From positions 62,001-126,000 of the forward strand of contig NZ_KB894117.1 in assembly GCF_000374365.1 (NCBI RefSeq): DNA of 64,000 nt, read 5' to 3'. The notes beneath the pieces are model-generated. The model saw only the letters and a program-made list of their open reading frames with translations, was not told the origin of the DNA and ran no database searches. The translations under genes and the position numbers were made by a program. The DNA is from Bacteroides gallinarum DSM 18171 = JCM 13658. Its GTDB lineage: Bacteria > Bacteroidota > Bacteroidia > Bacteroidales > Bacteroidaceae. Positions 17,856 to 26,012 of the stretch are shown piece after piece (the first letter of the stretch is position 1; every line of letters starts with the position of its first letter).

Positions 17856-19586
17856 TCAAGCAGCAACCTCTTGGGATTGAGGTTGTTTTTCGTTGTCCGC
17901 ATCGGCTTCAGTCTGCTCTGCTTCCTGTTTGGCCTGTTCCTGCACCAAAAGGACGGCTTTCTTTTCTTCGATGCGCTGATGTCTTTTTTCGTAAACTTCA
18001 TTATGTCCGTTCTCGATGTCGGCAAGTCTTTCCGGCATGTGTTTTCCTGCAAATTCAAGCAACATGTCGGCTATGGCGTTGCTTCCGTATGCGTTCTTGA
18101 AATTCTCAATCAGGAAATCCCTGCGGATGACGGCTTTTGCCTTTGGGGTAAGATTGGCCACAATATTTGTCTTGTCCTCGTTGGACAGATAGGGCGAATG
18201 TTCTCCCTCTATGCCAACGGCGGCAAAGTGTTCCTTTCTCAACGATGAAAGCAGGAAGAAATAAATCATCTTTTCTTCGTCAGCCCCGAACTTGGTTTCG
18301 GTCATATCCACTTCCAAAATCTGTTTTTTGGTATCTTCCACGGTCTTTTCCCTGGCAATCTCCTTGTTTCGCTTGTCCTGCTTGTCCAGTTTTTCAATCG
18401 GGGAAAGCTGTTCCTGTCCTGCCTGTTGTCCACTGACGGCATTCATCATGGAATTCTCCACATAACATTTGACAATGTCTTCGTTCCCAATCCGTGCGAA
18501 GAGCGATATTTCGCCTACTTCTGCCCTGCGTACAAGTTCCTTGCCCTCTTCCATATAATCGTTCATATCCTGCTCATACTCAACCTTAGCTTCCTTATAT
18601 TCGTCTTCCGTATCATATTCTCCGGCTTCAGGCTCTTCGGGAAGTGTCGGGTAGTCTTTGTATCTGCATTGCAGTGCCACAACCTCATAGCCCATTTCCT
18701 TGAGGCGATTAACCGCATCCGCATTATAGCAATATGCGTCATGGCTTAGAGATAGTGCAGGATAAGCCTTAATGGTCTCTATTGCCTTTTCCGTCAAAAA
18801 TGCGGCATTCATTTCATCAAGACAGCCTTTGTTGGCGCATTTTCCGCATGTTCCCTCACAGAACAATGTCATGTTGTTGGTATTATGGGGGCATGACAGG
18901 CAAAGGGTCTTGTCAAAGTTGTAGCGTTCAAGGTCTGTCGTGAAGTGGCGCTCGATGTTCTTTGCCACCTCGGTCGCTTTCATGCCTCGCCAACTGCCAA
19001 ACATGATACCCTCTTTCAAGTGCTTGTCGAAAACCTCTCTCTGGATGTCCTCGCCATATCGGCAAATTTCGCTTGCCACGCTGATAGTGATTTCATCCTT
19101 TTCCAACAATTCTGCTATTTCGGGGATAAGGGAGACGAACTTCAGTCGGGTGCGGATATAGGTCTCGTTCTTGCCGAACTGCATGGCCAAAGACTGAATG
19201 TCGTGCCGTCCGCTTTCTATCAGCCTCTGATAGGCGTTTGCTTCCTCGATAGGGGTTACATCCTTGCGTTGCAGGTTTTCCGTCACCGCCATTTCTTCGG
19301 CGGTCTCGTCCGAAACATTCAGAACGATTGCCGGAATTTCTTCCAGTCCTGCCATGAGTGAGGCACGATACCTGCGTTCCCCGAATATGATTTCAAAGCG
19401 GTTCTCCGCAATGGGACGCACCCCGATAGGCTGGAGGACGCCCTGCTGACGGATGCTTTCCGCCAATTCCGCAAGGCTTGCTACATCAAAATTCTTGCGT
19501 GGGTTATAGTTACTCGGCTGAATATCTGCCAAAACTACTGATACGATGTTCTTCTCTGCTACTGATTGAATGTTCATTGTTTCCAT
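17856..19586 (-). CDS. parB: ParB/RepB/Spo0J-like protein
   Basis: A 576-residue protein. The N-terminal ParB nuclease-like domain (about residues 15-105) has the signature GERRYRAS (69-76), which in ParB binds CTP; a helix-turn-helix region follows (about 120-170). Next comes a Cys-rich segment (CLSCP, CEGTCGKC and further Cys, about 230-256) that may bind zinc, and a long charged C-terminus with coiled coil. It is much longer than chromosomal ParB and is not next to parA, so it may be a ParB-like regulator or DNA-binding protein of the element and not the partner of the ParA at 22643. Confidence 0.88.
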   Translation of the reverse strand: METMNIQSVAEKNIVSVVLADIQPSNYNPRKNFDVASLAELAESIRQQGVLQPIGVRPIAENRFEIIFGERRYRASLMAGLEEIPAIVLNVSDETAEEMAVTENLQRKDVTPIEEANAYQRLIESGRHDIQSLAMQFGKNETYIRTRLKFVSLIPEIAELLEKDEITISVASEICRYGEDIQREVFDKHLKEGIMFGSWRGMKATEVAKNIERHFTTDLERYNFDKTLCLSCPHNTNNMTLFCEGTCGKCANKGCLDEMNAAFLTEKAIETIKAYPALSLSHDAYCYNADAVNRLKEMGYEVVALQCRYKDYPTLPEEPEAGEYDTEDEYKEAKVEYEQDMNDYMEEGKELVRRAEVGEISLFARIGNEDIVKCYVENSMMNAVSGQQAGQEQLSPIEKLDKQDKRNKEIAREKTVEDTKKQILEVDMTETKFGADEEKMIYFFLLSSLRKEHFAAVGIEGEHSPYLSNEDKTNIVANLTPKAKAVIRRDFLIENFKNAYGSNAIADMLLEFAGKHMPERLADIENGHNEVYEKRHQRIEEKKAVLLVQEQAKQEAEQTEADADNEKQPQSQEVAA

Positions 19587-19631
19587 AATTCATAAATTTT
19601 GATTTGTTATACATTGATTTTCTGATTACTG

Positions 19632-19890
19632 CTATTCCTGTTGGTTGGTGTCATACTCGTACATTTGCGTATTGTCGTACCCCCCCGAACGATAGCCGGA
19701 ACGTGTCGAAGTCTTTCCTGCCGGCCAGCCTTACGGTATCGTTCTTTCCGATGAAATAGGGTTCAAGCATTGTCCGGAACGGTGCGCCGAGCGTAGTCCT
19801 GTCTGCCAATGTGCAAACCTTGTCGGGTTGTTGGGGCATGATATAGCCCAGTGCATATTCGTTGTAAACTACCAATCTTATTTTATCCAT
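19632..19890 (-). pseudogene. Small conserved protein with a G7-run frameshift
   Basis: The frame starts MDKIRLVVYNEYALGYIMPQ and runs uninterrupted to a run of seven C at 19680-19686 (G7 on the coding strand), after which it reads only VRQYANVRV and stops at 19651. With six G it reads GGYDNTQMYEYDTNQQE and stops at 19632; this acidic, Tyr-rich ending fits what I remember of homologues on other Bacteroidales elements. So the true product is probably 85 residues, and the run is either a sequence error or a real mutation. It lies upstream of the ParB gene under leader copy B. Function unknown. Confidence 0.6.
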
Positions 19891-20099
19891 GTCGATGTCA
19901 ATTTTGAATTGTTTTTTTATTTCCCTCTGGTCGGTTCTTTTCCCGTTTGAACCGCCTTGGGGTTTTATGGATGCGGTTTACAGCTGTCGGTACAGCTTCA
20001 TACGACGGCTTTTCCTGCCAATTACTCTTTCACAGAAAGGAAGAATTTGCAGGAAATGCACTTCAAGCCGGAGGATCAAGCGCGACAGCAGACCTTTGC
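19891..20099 (-). promoter_or_regulatory. Repeated multi-hairpin leader element, copy B
   Basis: Distal box GACCTTTGC (20091-20099); nested hairpin 20011-20056 with outer stem TTTCCTGC/GCAGGAAA and unpaired TACT and GGAAGA; AGCTGTCGGTACAGCT hairpin (about 19982-19997); stem CGGTTC/GAACCG (19932-19954); TTTCCCTCT block (19920-19928) 30 bases before the ATG at 19890. Closely related to copy A in the nested hairpin but different in the other stems, all of which still pair. Confidence 0.7.
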
Positions 20100-20195
20100 A
20101 TCTGATAAAACCAAGGCCGGTGCGGCGGGAATGAAGCCGGAAAGCGGTAAAAGATGAATTATAAAAGAAATGTTCTATGGAACTATAAAAGAAAA

Positions 20196-20261
20196 AGATT
20201 ACCGATAATTTACCGGTAATCTATAATATAATAGGGAGATGTCTTCTTGAAGAAGATGACA
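20196..20261. terminator. Two hairpins between the acetyltransferase operon and leader B
   Basis: AGATTACCG (20196-20204) pairs perfectly with CGGTAATCT (20214-20222), and ATGTCTTCTT pairs with AAGAAGATGACAT (about 20238-20261). They sit just after the 3' end of the acetyltransferase genes and could end that transcript; no long T run is present. Confidence 0.45.
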
Positions 20262-20282
20262 TATATAAGAGGTTGTCCGTCT

Positions 20283-20780
20283 TTAGTAGGATAGTGAGAG
20301 ATCTTTAAGCATGACAAACTCCTCTTCAGTCTCATGGATGATCTTAAATCCAAGTTTTAGATACATTCGGACGGCATAGTTCGCCTTTTGTACGGACAGA
20401 GAGACGCGACTATATCCTTTGCTCTCAAGTAATCGAAACATTTCACGCATAAGATGGCTTCCTATGCCTTTACTCCTGTATTCCTTATATAGGGATATGG
20501 AGAGCGATGGGGTCCTGTCATCCACATGTCCGTAATCATTCATAATACGTACCCATACTGCACCGACCACTTTCCCTTCACAGTCTGCGACCAGACAAAA
20601 GTCATCTTTTTTCTTTCCGAAGTCCTCAATATACAGTTTCAGTTCAGGTAAATCCACCACGTCCTTTGAGGGCGGTTTGACTCCTTCAGGGATATAAATC
20701 GCTTCGTAAAGAAATTCTCTTAGCAAATGGTTCTCACTACCTTGCAAATGGCGTATTATATACTTGGCCGATCCGTTCAT
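20283..20780 (-). CDS. GNAT-family N-acetyltransferase
   Basis: A 165-residue GNAT enzyme. The acetyl-CoA binding motif is seen as YRSKGIGSHLM (about residues 103-113), followed by the typical NYAVRMYLKLGFK ending (about 134-146). The substrate cannot be read from sequence. It starts inside the stop of the START-like gene (ATGA overlap) and ends a four-gene minus-strand unit of acetyltransferases placed downstream of the partition genes, so a drug- or metabolite-modifying role is possible. Confidence 0.85.
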   Translation of the reverse strand: MNGSAKYIIRHLQGSENHLLREFLYEAIYIPEGVKPPSKDVVDLPELKLYIEDFGKKKDDFCLVADCEGKVVGAVWVRIMNDYGHVDDRTPSLSISLYKEYRSKGIGSHLMREMFRLLESKGYSRVSLSVQKANYAVRMYLKLGFKIIHETEEEFVMLKDLSLSY

Positions 20781-21175
20781 TCTTGTTCACATTTTCTTTT
20801 CAGGTCAGCTATATACCGTTTCTGCTGTAATTTCAAATACAACAATGCAAAAGGATATAACCACCATTTCTTTAGGCTAATTGACTCTGTAAAAATCACT
20901 TCCGTTCCATTTTCAGCCTGTCTGAAATGTCCCGTCCACTCCCCGGAAAAGTTCACATTATCCATAAGAAATGAATATTTTAGAAAAGGCTCTATAACAG
21001 TAACAGTAAAACAGGTGACATAGCCTTCATTACTTATCTCCCTGAAATGGCGCTCGTCGGAAACTTCTATGTCCTTTATGTCACTTCGCCATGAATAGTC
21101 GTAAAGTGAAGTGACAGAATGCCAGACAGATTCCAAATCAGCCTGTATAAATGATTTTATCGTAGTTCTTATCAT
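20777..21175 (-). CDS. SRPBCC/START-like protein
   Basis: A 132-residue protein with the helix-grip layout of the SRPBCC (polyketide cyclase/START) superfamily: an opening FIQADLESVWHSVTSLYDYS, beta strands with FLMDNVNFSGEWTGHFRQ, and a long C-terminal helix ending in KRKCEQE. Such proteins bind small hydrophobic ligands. It overlaps the following GNAT gene. Its link to resistance or detoxification is only contextual. Confidence 0.65.
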   Translation of the reverse strand: MIRTTIKSFIQADLESVWHSVTSLYDYSWRSDIKDIEVSDERHFREISNEGYVTCFTVTVIEPFLKYSFLMDNVNFSGEWTGHFRQAENGTEVIFTESISLKKWWLYPFALLYLKLQQKRYIADLKRKCEQE

Positions 21176-21195
21176 GGGACATTTTTATATTTCTC

Positions 21196-21735
21196 TTACC
21201 GTTTTTTCCAGTCCTCTCTGGTAAGCAAAGTAAAATGTTCTGTACGGATATCTCCTAACGGAGAAGTCTTTCCTTCTTCTGTGTGATGGTACTTGAATCC
21301 ACATTTTTCCATTACCCTGCGGGATTTGATGTTTCCGTCATAATGTCCACACCAGACCCGTTTCACATCAAGTTCGACGAAGCAACGCTTCAACAAACGT
21401 TGTACGGCTTCCGGTATAAGTCCCTGTCCCCAATAAGGAACACCTATCCAATATCCTATTTCTGCATCTCCATCCTGCATATCCGCACTGTGTACGCCAT
21501 CAGCGAACATAATTCCGACACTGCCTATCGGTTCATTGGTTTCTTTCAATACTACAGCGTATGTCTCGGGTGCAGAAAGGATATCGCGTATTATTTCTCT
21601 GCTGTTTTCCACAGATGTATGAGGAGGCCACCCGGCAATGGGGCCGATAGCAGGATCTTTGGCATAATTATAAAGAGACTCTGCATCGTTTTCTGTCCAG
21701 GGACGAAGTATCAATCTTTGTGTTTCCATATTCAT
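21196..21735 (-). CDS. RimJ/RimL-type GNAT acetyltransferase
   Basis: A 179-residue GNAT protein of the RimJ/RimL type (opening METQRLILRPWTENDAESL). The acetyl-CoA motif is GQGLIPEAVQ (about residues 109-118), with SRRVMEKCGFKYH (about 144-156) near the end. Relatives acetylate protein N-termini, and some act on antibiotics. It starts only two bases after the stop of the CAT-like gene, so the two are translated together. Confidence 0.87.
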   Translation of the reverse strand: MNMETQRLILRPWTENDAESLYNYAKDPAIGPIAGWPPHTSVENSREIIRDILSAPETYAVVLKETNEPIGSVGIMFADGVHSADMQDGDAEIGYWIGVPYWGQGLIPEAVQRLLKRCFVELDVKRVWCGHYDGNIKSRRVMEKCGFKYHHTEEGKTSPLGDIRTEHFTLLTREDWKKR

Positions 21736-21737
21736 CG

Positions 21738-22358
21738 CTATACAAGTAATTTATTGATTTCCTGCTGCAAGCGATCCAGGAACTTTGCAGCATGTGCCCC
21801 ATCCATTTGAGTGTGATGGAATTGGAATGAAACCGTCAGTGTCGTCCTGAAGAACCCCTTACGGTACTTGCCCCATATTATAAACGGATTGTTGAAGATA
21901 CCGCTGTACATACCTACCGCACCGTCAATTTCATATTGGGCCAGTGCGGAAGTTCCTATTACCATGCTTTCAGTCAAGTCGTGGTTCTCACAGCTTTGTG
22001 CTACTTCCGTTGTCAATTTCAGATAATCTTCATTGAATAGCTGCAAATCATCAGAAAAGGGCACATCGCATGAACTGACCTCATTGTCCTTGTTCATAAC
22101 AATGGTATTAACCGCAATGGCATCATATTGCATCAATTTGTCTCCGACAGGCAGCATATAAAATTCCTTGATACCGCTTGCCGCCTTGCCGATGCACCAG
22201 CACATCAGCATATTGAATTTCATACCTGACTTTTTGCTGATTTTGACCAGACGACTGACATCCAAAGTCTTGAAAAATGTAACCATCGGCATCGGGGCTT
22301 TCATCCAAAGCTCAAATGCGTATGCACGGGTGGTTTCTTTGGGATTTATTTCTCTCAT
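21738..22358 (-). CDS. Chloramphenicol acetyltransferase-like enzyme (CatA fold)
   Basis: A 206-residue CAT-family protein. The catalytic motif HHxxxDG is present as HHTQMDG (His181-His182, Asp186) and the length agrees with type A chloramphenicol acetyltransferases (about 210-220). Whether it acts on chloramphenicol cannot be settled: several Bacteroidetes proteins of this family have no known resistance role. It starts 22 bases after the RHH gene stop, so it may be expressed from the partition promoter. Confidence 0.85.
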   Translation of the reverse strand: MREINPKETTRAYAFELWMKAPMPMVTFFKTLDVSRLVKISKKSGMKFNMLMCWCIGKAASGIKEFYMLPVGDKLMQYDAIAVNTIVMNKDNEVSSCDVPFSDDLQLFNEDYLKLTTEVAQSCENHDLTESMVIGTSALAQYEIDGAVGMYSGIFNNPFIIWGKYRKGFFRTTLTVSFQFHHTQMDGAHAAKFLDRLQQEINKLLV

Positions 22359-22380
22359 AGTGCGTCTTTCAAATTTTCAA

Positions 22381-22635
22381 TCATTTTTCATGCTTCTCCA
22401 GATATTCTCTCATGGCCTCGTTGACGATGTCACGGAGAGACATGTTCTTTTCGATGGCCAGGTATTTCATCCTGGTATGAATGCTCTTGTTAATGACGAA
22501 GTTGCAATGCACCGCCGGTTCCTTTTCCGCCTTGGCCGGAACCGTTTCTTTTTTCTGCGGGGATTTTTTGGTTGATGAAAGCAGCCCGTCAAGGCCGCTT
22601 TTCATACCGTCTTTCAATAAATCGCTTTTGCCCAT
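22381..22635 (-). CDS. Ribbon-helix-helix partition/regulator protein
   Basis: An 84-residue protein: a flexible Lys/Pro-rich N-terminus (about 1-40), then a ribbon-helix-helix DNA-binding domain (CNFVINKSIHTRMKYLAIEKN and following, about 44-80). It sits 7 bases after parA in the order ParA then small DNA-binding partner, as in type Ib partition systems where the partner binds centromere iterons and represses the operon. The 8-bp TACTA iterons upstream of parA are the natural target. This pairing is inferred from organisation. Confidence 0.8.
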   Translation of the reverse strand: MGKSDLLKDGMKSGLDGLLSSTKKSPQKKETVPAKAEKEPAVHCNFVINKSIHTRMKYLAIEKNMSLRDIVNEAMREYLEKHEK

Positions 22636-22642
22636 ATTGTTT

Positions 22643-23398
22643 TTACTTTAGTTTCAGTACCTCCAGCGCCAAGTCCATATAATCCTTGGCCCCGTTGCTG
22701 TTTTTGTTATACTCGAAAATGTTCAGACCCTTGATAGGAGCTTCCGCCAGAGCCACGTTGTCCCGGATGACGGTCTTGAACACCTTGTCGCAGAAAGAAT
22801 CGTTGATGAGCTCGGACACGCTTTTGTTAAGCGTCTTGCGCTTGTCGAACTGGGTGATCACGATACCTCCGATGCTCAGTCCCGGATTCAGGCGTTCCCT
22901 GACGATTTTAACCACATTCGTAATCTTTGCCATACCGCGCATGGCGAGGAACTGTGCCTGTACCGGGATAATCAGGAAGTCCGATGCGGTAAGCGCATTG
23001 AGCGTGAGCAGTCCCAGCGATGGCGGACAGTCAATCAGTATATAGTCGAATTTCCGGCTGTCAAGCAGCTTCGCAATCAGCCCTTTCAGTATCAGTTCCC
23101 GGCCAGGTTCGTTGATAAGTTCCGATTCGGCAGCCGACAGGTCAAGGCACGAGGGAACGATGGCAAGGCCGTTGTTCAGTTCGACCAGCGGCAAAGGGTA
23201 TTCGCCCTTCATCGCCCCGTACACGGTCTGTTCTTCCTCGATGGACAGGCCGCAGGATTCCGTGAGGTTTGCCTGACCGTCCATGTCGATCAGGAGCACA
23301 CGTTTTTTCTTCAGCTGCAGTGCGGCAGCGAGATTTATGGTAGTGGTTGTCTTTCCGACCCCACCTTTATGATTCAGAACTGCTATAATTTTTGTCAT
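22643..23398 (-). CDS. parA: ParA-family partition ATPase
   Basis: A 251-residue ParA/MinD-like ATPase with the deviant Walker A motif KGGVGKTTT (about residues 11-19), the DMDGQANLT motif (about 38-46) and the Walker B IDCPPSLG (about 121-128). It lacks an N-terminal helix-turn-helix, so it is the short type Ib form that depends on a small DNA-binding partner. It would move element copies to daughter cells. The promoter and iterons lie directly upstream. Confidence 0.92.
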   Translation of the reverse strand: MTKIIAVLNHKGGVGKTTTTINLAAALQLKKKRVLLIDMDGQANLTESCGLSIEEEQTVYGAMKGEYPLPLVELNNGLAIVPSCLDLSAAESELINEPGRELILKGLIAKLLDSRKFDYILIDCPPSLGLLTLNALTASDFLIIPVQAQFLAMRGMAKITNVVKIVRERLNPGLSIGGIVITQFDKRKTLNKSVSELINDSFCDKVFKTVIRDNVALAEAPIKGLNIFEYNKNSNGAKDYMDLALEVLKLK

Positions 23399-23423
23399 GA
23401 TTCAGAGTCTTAATGTTCTGGTA

Positions 23424-23431
23424 CAAAGATA
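23424..23431 (-). promoter_or_regulatory. -7 box of the parA operon
   Basis: On the minus strand this is TATCTTTG, a perfect TAnnTTTG -7 box, 26 bases before the parA ATG at 23398. The upstream -33 region falls inside the iteron cluster, so protein bound there would block RNA polymerase. Confidence 0.7.
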
Positions 23432-23610
23432 ATACTATTTTTAGTCTTCACTACAATTAGTATTTACTATTTTACTACTATAACATATTTTAGTATCGTA
23501 GTATTTACTACTCTACTAAAAGACTTAGCCACTAAATGTAGTATCTACTATTTTTCGTAACCCGGGATTTACTAATCTCCTAAATTACTACAATTAGTAA
23601 ATACTACATC
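23432..23610. repeat. TACTA/TAGTA iteron cluster upstream of parA (candidate centromere and operator)
   Basis: More than ten copies of TACTA or its complement TAGTA fill this AT-rich stretch. Several are spaced exactly 8 bases apart (starts at 23465/23473, 23491/23499, 23506/23514), and some are arranged as inverted pairs (TTAGTATTTACTA). This is the pattern expected for a ribbon-helix-helix partition protein that binds repeated short sites. The same unit appears as a tandem array at 53867-53919. Confidence 0.7.
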
Positions 23611-23632
23611 CGTGACCGTTTTCCGGAAGATG

Positions 23633-24046
23633 TCAGAACGGAAGGTCTTCCTCCCCGTCCTGTGGCATGTCCGCCGGAGGAACTGGTGCGTTATCGGCAG
23701 CTGCGGCTTGGCCGTCGGCTTCGGAGGTTGTACCTTCCCGTTTACCGGTATTGATGAACTCCAGGGCATCCGCCGTGATGGAGAGCTGGATCTGGCTGTC
23801 GCCGTTTTTGTCCTTCCACAGTGAAGTTGACAATGTTCCCCCGACAAGGACCATGCGCCCTTTGGTGAGGTATTCGGAGAGGCGGATATGGTTTTCCTTG
23901 TTGCTGCGTACCCTTACCCATGTGGTAACGGCGTTTCCGTGCGAGAAGTCATCTACTGCCATGTCAAAAGCAATAAACGAACCGTGTGTACCCTCGATAA
24001 CCTGACAATCCTTTCCGATGCGACCGATAGTGTGAATGTATAGCAT
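23633..24046 (-). CDS. ssb: Single-stranded DNA-binding protein
   Basis: A 137-residue SSB. The OB-fold is in residues 1-105 (IGRIGKDCQ, then WVRVRSNKENHIRLSEYLTKG) and the acidic C-terminal tip EEDLPF, which recruits repair and replication enzymes, is intact. Element-borne SSBs protect the single strand after transfer. The gene is headed by copy C of the repeated leader element, which links the element to a gene useful early in the recipient. Confidence 0.92.
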   Translation of the reverse strand: MLYIHTIGRIGKDCQVIEGTHGSFIAFDMAVDDFSHGNAVTTWVRVRSNKENHIRLSEYLTKGRMVLVGGTLSTSLWKDKNGDSQIQLSITADALEFINTGKREGTTSEADGQAAAADNAPVPPADMPQDGEEDLPF

Positions 24047-24287
24047 AATTTGAAAATGTTTTGCGGCAAGGTGGTTAGTCCTGCCATTACCTGTGACTTT
24101 GTTTTTTTCTTCCCTCTGGTCGGATCCTTTCTGCCGGACCGCCTTGGGGTTTTATGGTGCATGACAAGGATGTCGGTACAGCCCATTCGACGTTTTTTTG
24201 AAGCAAAATACTCTTGCCCGGCAAGGAAGATTTTCCTTCAAAATGCACTTCAAAACGGAAGAATCAGGCGCGACAGCCTACATTCGC
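24047..24287 (-). promoter_or_regulatory. Repeated multi-hairpin leader element, copy C (ssb)
   Basis: Distal box TACATTCGC (24279-24287); nested hairpin 24197-24242 with outer stem TTTGAAG/CTTCAAA, then AAAT/ATTT, inner stem CTTGCC/GGCAAG, and unpaired TACT and GGAAGA; small TGTCGGTACA hairpin (about 24170-24179); stem CGGATCC/GGACCG (24121-24141); TTCCCTCT block (24110-24117). Compared with copy A, both sides of the outer and inner stems have changed together, which argues for a selected secondary structure. Confidence 0.75.
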
Positions 24288-24812
24288 ACCTGATAAAACC
24301 TACGCGGCGGCAGGCAAGGTATGACGAGAGAAGGTAATCCCGATACAGATATAAAAGGCAGAATTGTCCCGTATATATAAGGGGATGTTTATAAAAGTGA
24401 TGAATGACGGCTTGGGCGGGTAAAAGAAACGGTCTGCCGGGCAAACAAAATGGGGACTCTTTCTGCCTGTGACATGCCGGAGGCACGACGGACGGCACAA
24501 GCAGAATGTGTCACCGTTTGCCCACGACGCCGTCGGCCCGGAAAGAAAAGCTACGGACAGAAGGCGGAATGTGCCGGAGCAACAACCAGGCAGGATGCCC
24601 ATATAGCGGAATACCGGTTGTTTCGACAGGTCGAAGCTCCGGCATGAAGCGGTATGATGCAGACTGCCGTTGATCGGGCACAGCCTTCCGTACCTTGGAG
24701 TGGAGGGCGGACCGCGGCACAGACATCATACCTTAATTTTCGGGTGGGGAAAGCCGGATAGAAAAGGATTCAATTTTGAAAGATGTAGATCTTGATGTAA
24801 TAACACATGTAT
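24288..24812. other. Gene-free interval before the imported island
   Basis: GC-rich, with TATAAAAGG at 24350 (as seen to the right of every leader copy), short inverted repeats, and GGATAGAAAAGGATT at 24756-24770, which recurs exactly at 34584-34598. Base composition changes abruptly to AT-rich at about 24771, which I take as the left edge of the imported island. No credible gene is present. Confidence 0.55.
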
Positions 24813-26012
24813 TTACAATTGTTTTATCATATTTGAAATAGCTGTTGCACCGAGCGATAATACATTATTTGAAACCGACTGGGAATTTGATTTATCTTCA
24901 TTTAAGCCGAAATACTCAAAAGCCCTTTTTTTGTCTTTATCTAATTTCTTACTATTTCGATGAAGCATATAGGAACGTAAGGATTGAAGATTCCTGAGAA
25001 ATACAATAAAATTGTAGCCTTCAATATTGAGTGTTTCTAAAATTCTATCAAGATGTGATAAGGGTTTTTCTTTAGTTGATTCCTTAGTTTTTTCACCATT
25101 TACTACTTTTTCTTTGATTTCAGTTTTAGCAGGAATAATCATTTCCATCATTTCCAAATCAAGGCTTTCTTGTAGCAATAGTGATAAATATTTTACAAGG
25201 TCAGTAAGAGCTTCATAATCATCTCTATTTAGAATACAAATTTGATTGAAATATTCTGCCTGGATTCCATTTAATGACTTAAACAGTTTCCAACCATACT
25301 TCTCCTCCCATTTAGCGACAAAGGTTTTATACAAATCTCGAAAGACAAAGTCTATAGACTGTGCAACACCATTCCATTTGCCTTCAATTATCGTTTTTTG
25401 AAAAAGTTTGCTAAATGTTCTGCCGTCAGGAGTAATATTAAAACCTTTCCATATACATTGTTCGCGATAAGGAAGGTCTTGAATATCACGTAAAAACACC
25501 ACCACATAATCATTATGGTCATTATCGCACCTTAAGGTGAAGTTAGGACTTATGATACGTAATTCTTCTATACGGCATCCTTGATAATTATAATACGCTT
25601 GTACTTTTTTATCAAAAAAAACAGGAGTATAAGGATCTGTTGCAACCGTAGAAGCTATCGGAGCACCATTAACATCTGTTCCTATAATATAGTTGACACT
25701 TGTCTTCATCCGTTCAATAATACTTTTCAATGATTCATGGTTAAATATGATCTTACCATTAAACCAGCTTTGAATTTTAGCAAAGTGTGGTGATATACAG
25801 ATTTGATAGTTAGATTTAGCATTTGGGCTGATATCCTTAAATTTACCATTTGTACATTCTATTTCGAATGGCAAATCAATAGCTCCTAAATCAAATTCAA
25901 TTTCTGACTGGCAACAACATATCAAATCCATTCTTTTAGCGGCCATAAATTCTACAAGATATTGATTCAATATTTTTACAGAATCTTTGTTAATCTGATT
26001 CTCCGCAAACAC
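24813..26012 (-). pseudogene. HEPN-like hypothetical protein, N-terminus removed by IS1595
   Basis: About 400 residues of AT-rich coding sequence on the minus strand that run without a break into the left end of the IS1595 element; the frame's apparent starts lie inside the IS, so the original N-terminus is lost. I do not recognise the main part. Near the C-terminus LRSYMLHRNS contains an R-x4-H pattern within two helices, as in HEPN ribonucleases of abortive-infection systems; this is a weak motif and only a suggestion. Confidence 0.5.

Noticed and set aside
24300..24602. Minus-strand frame in the interval right of ssb leader
   Set aside because: It lies in repeated intergenic sequence with many inverted repeats and has no start context; no known protein features.
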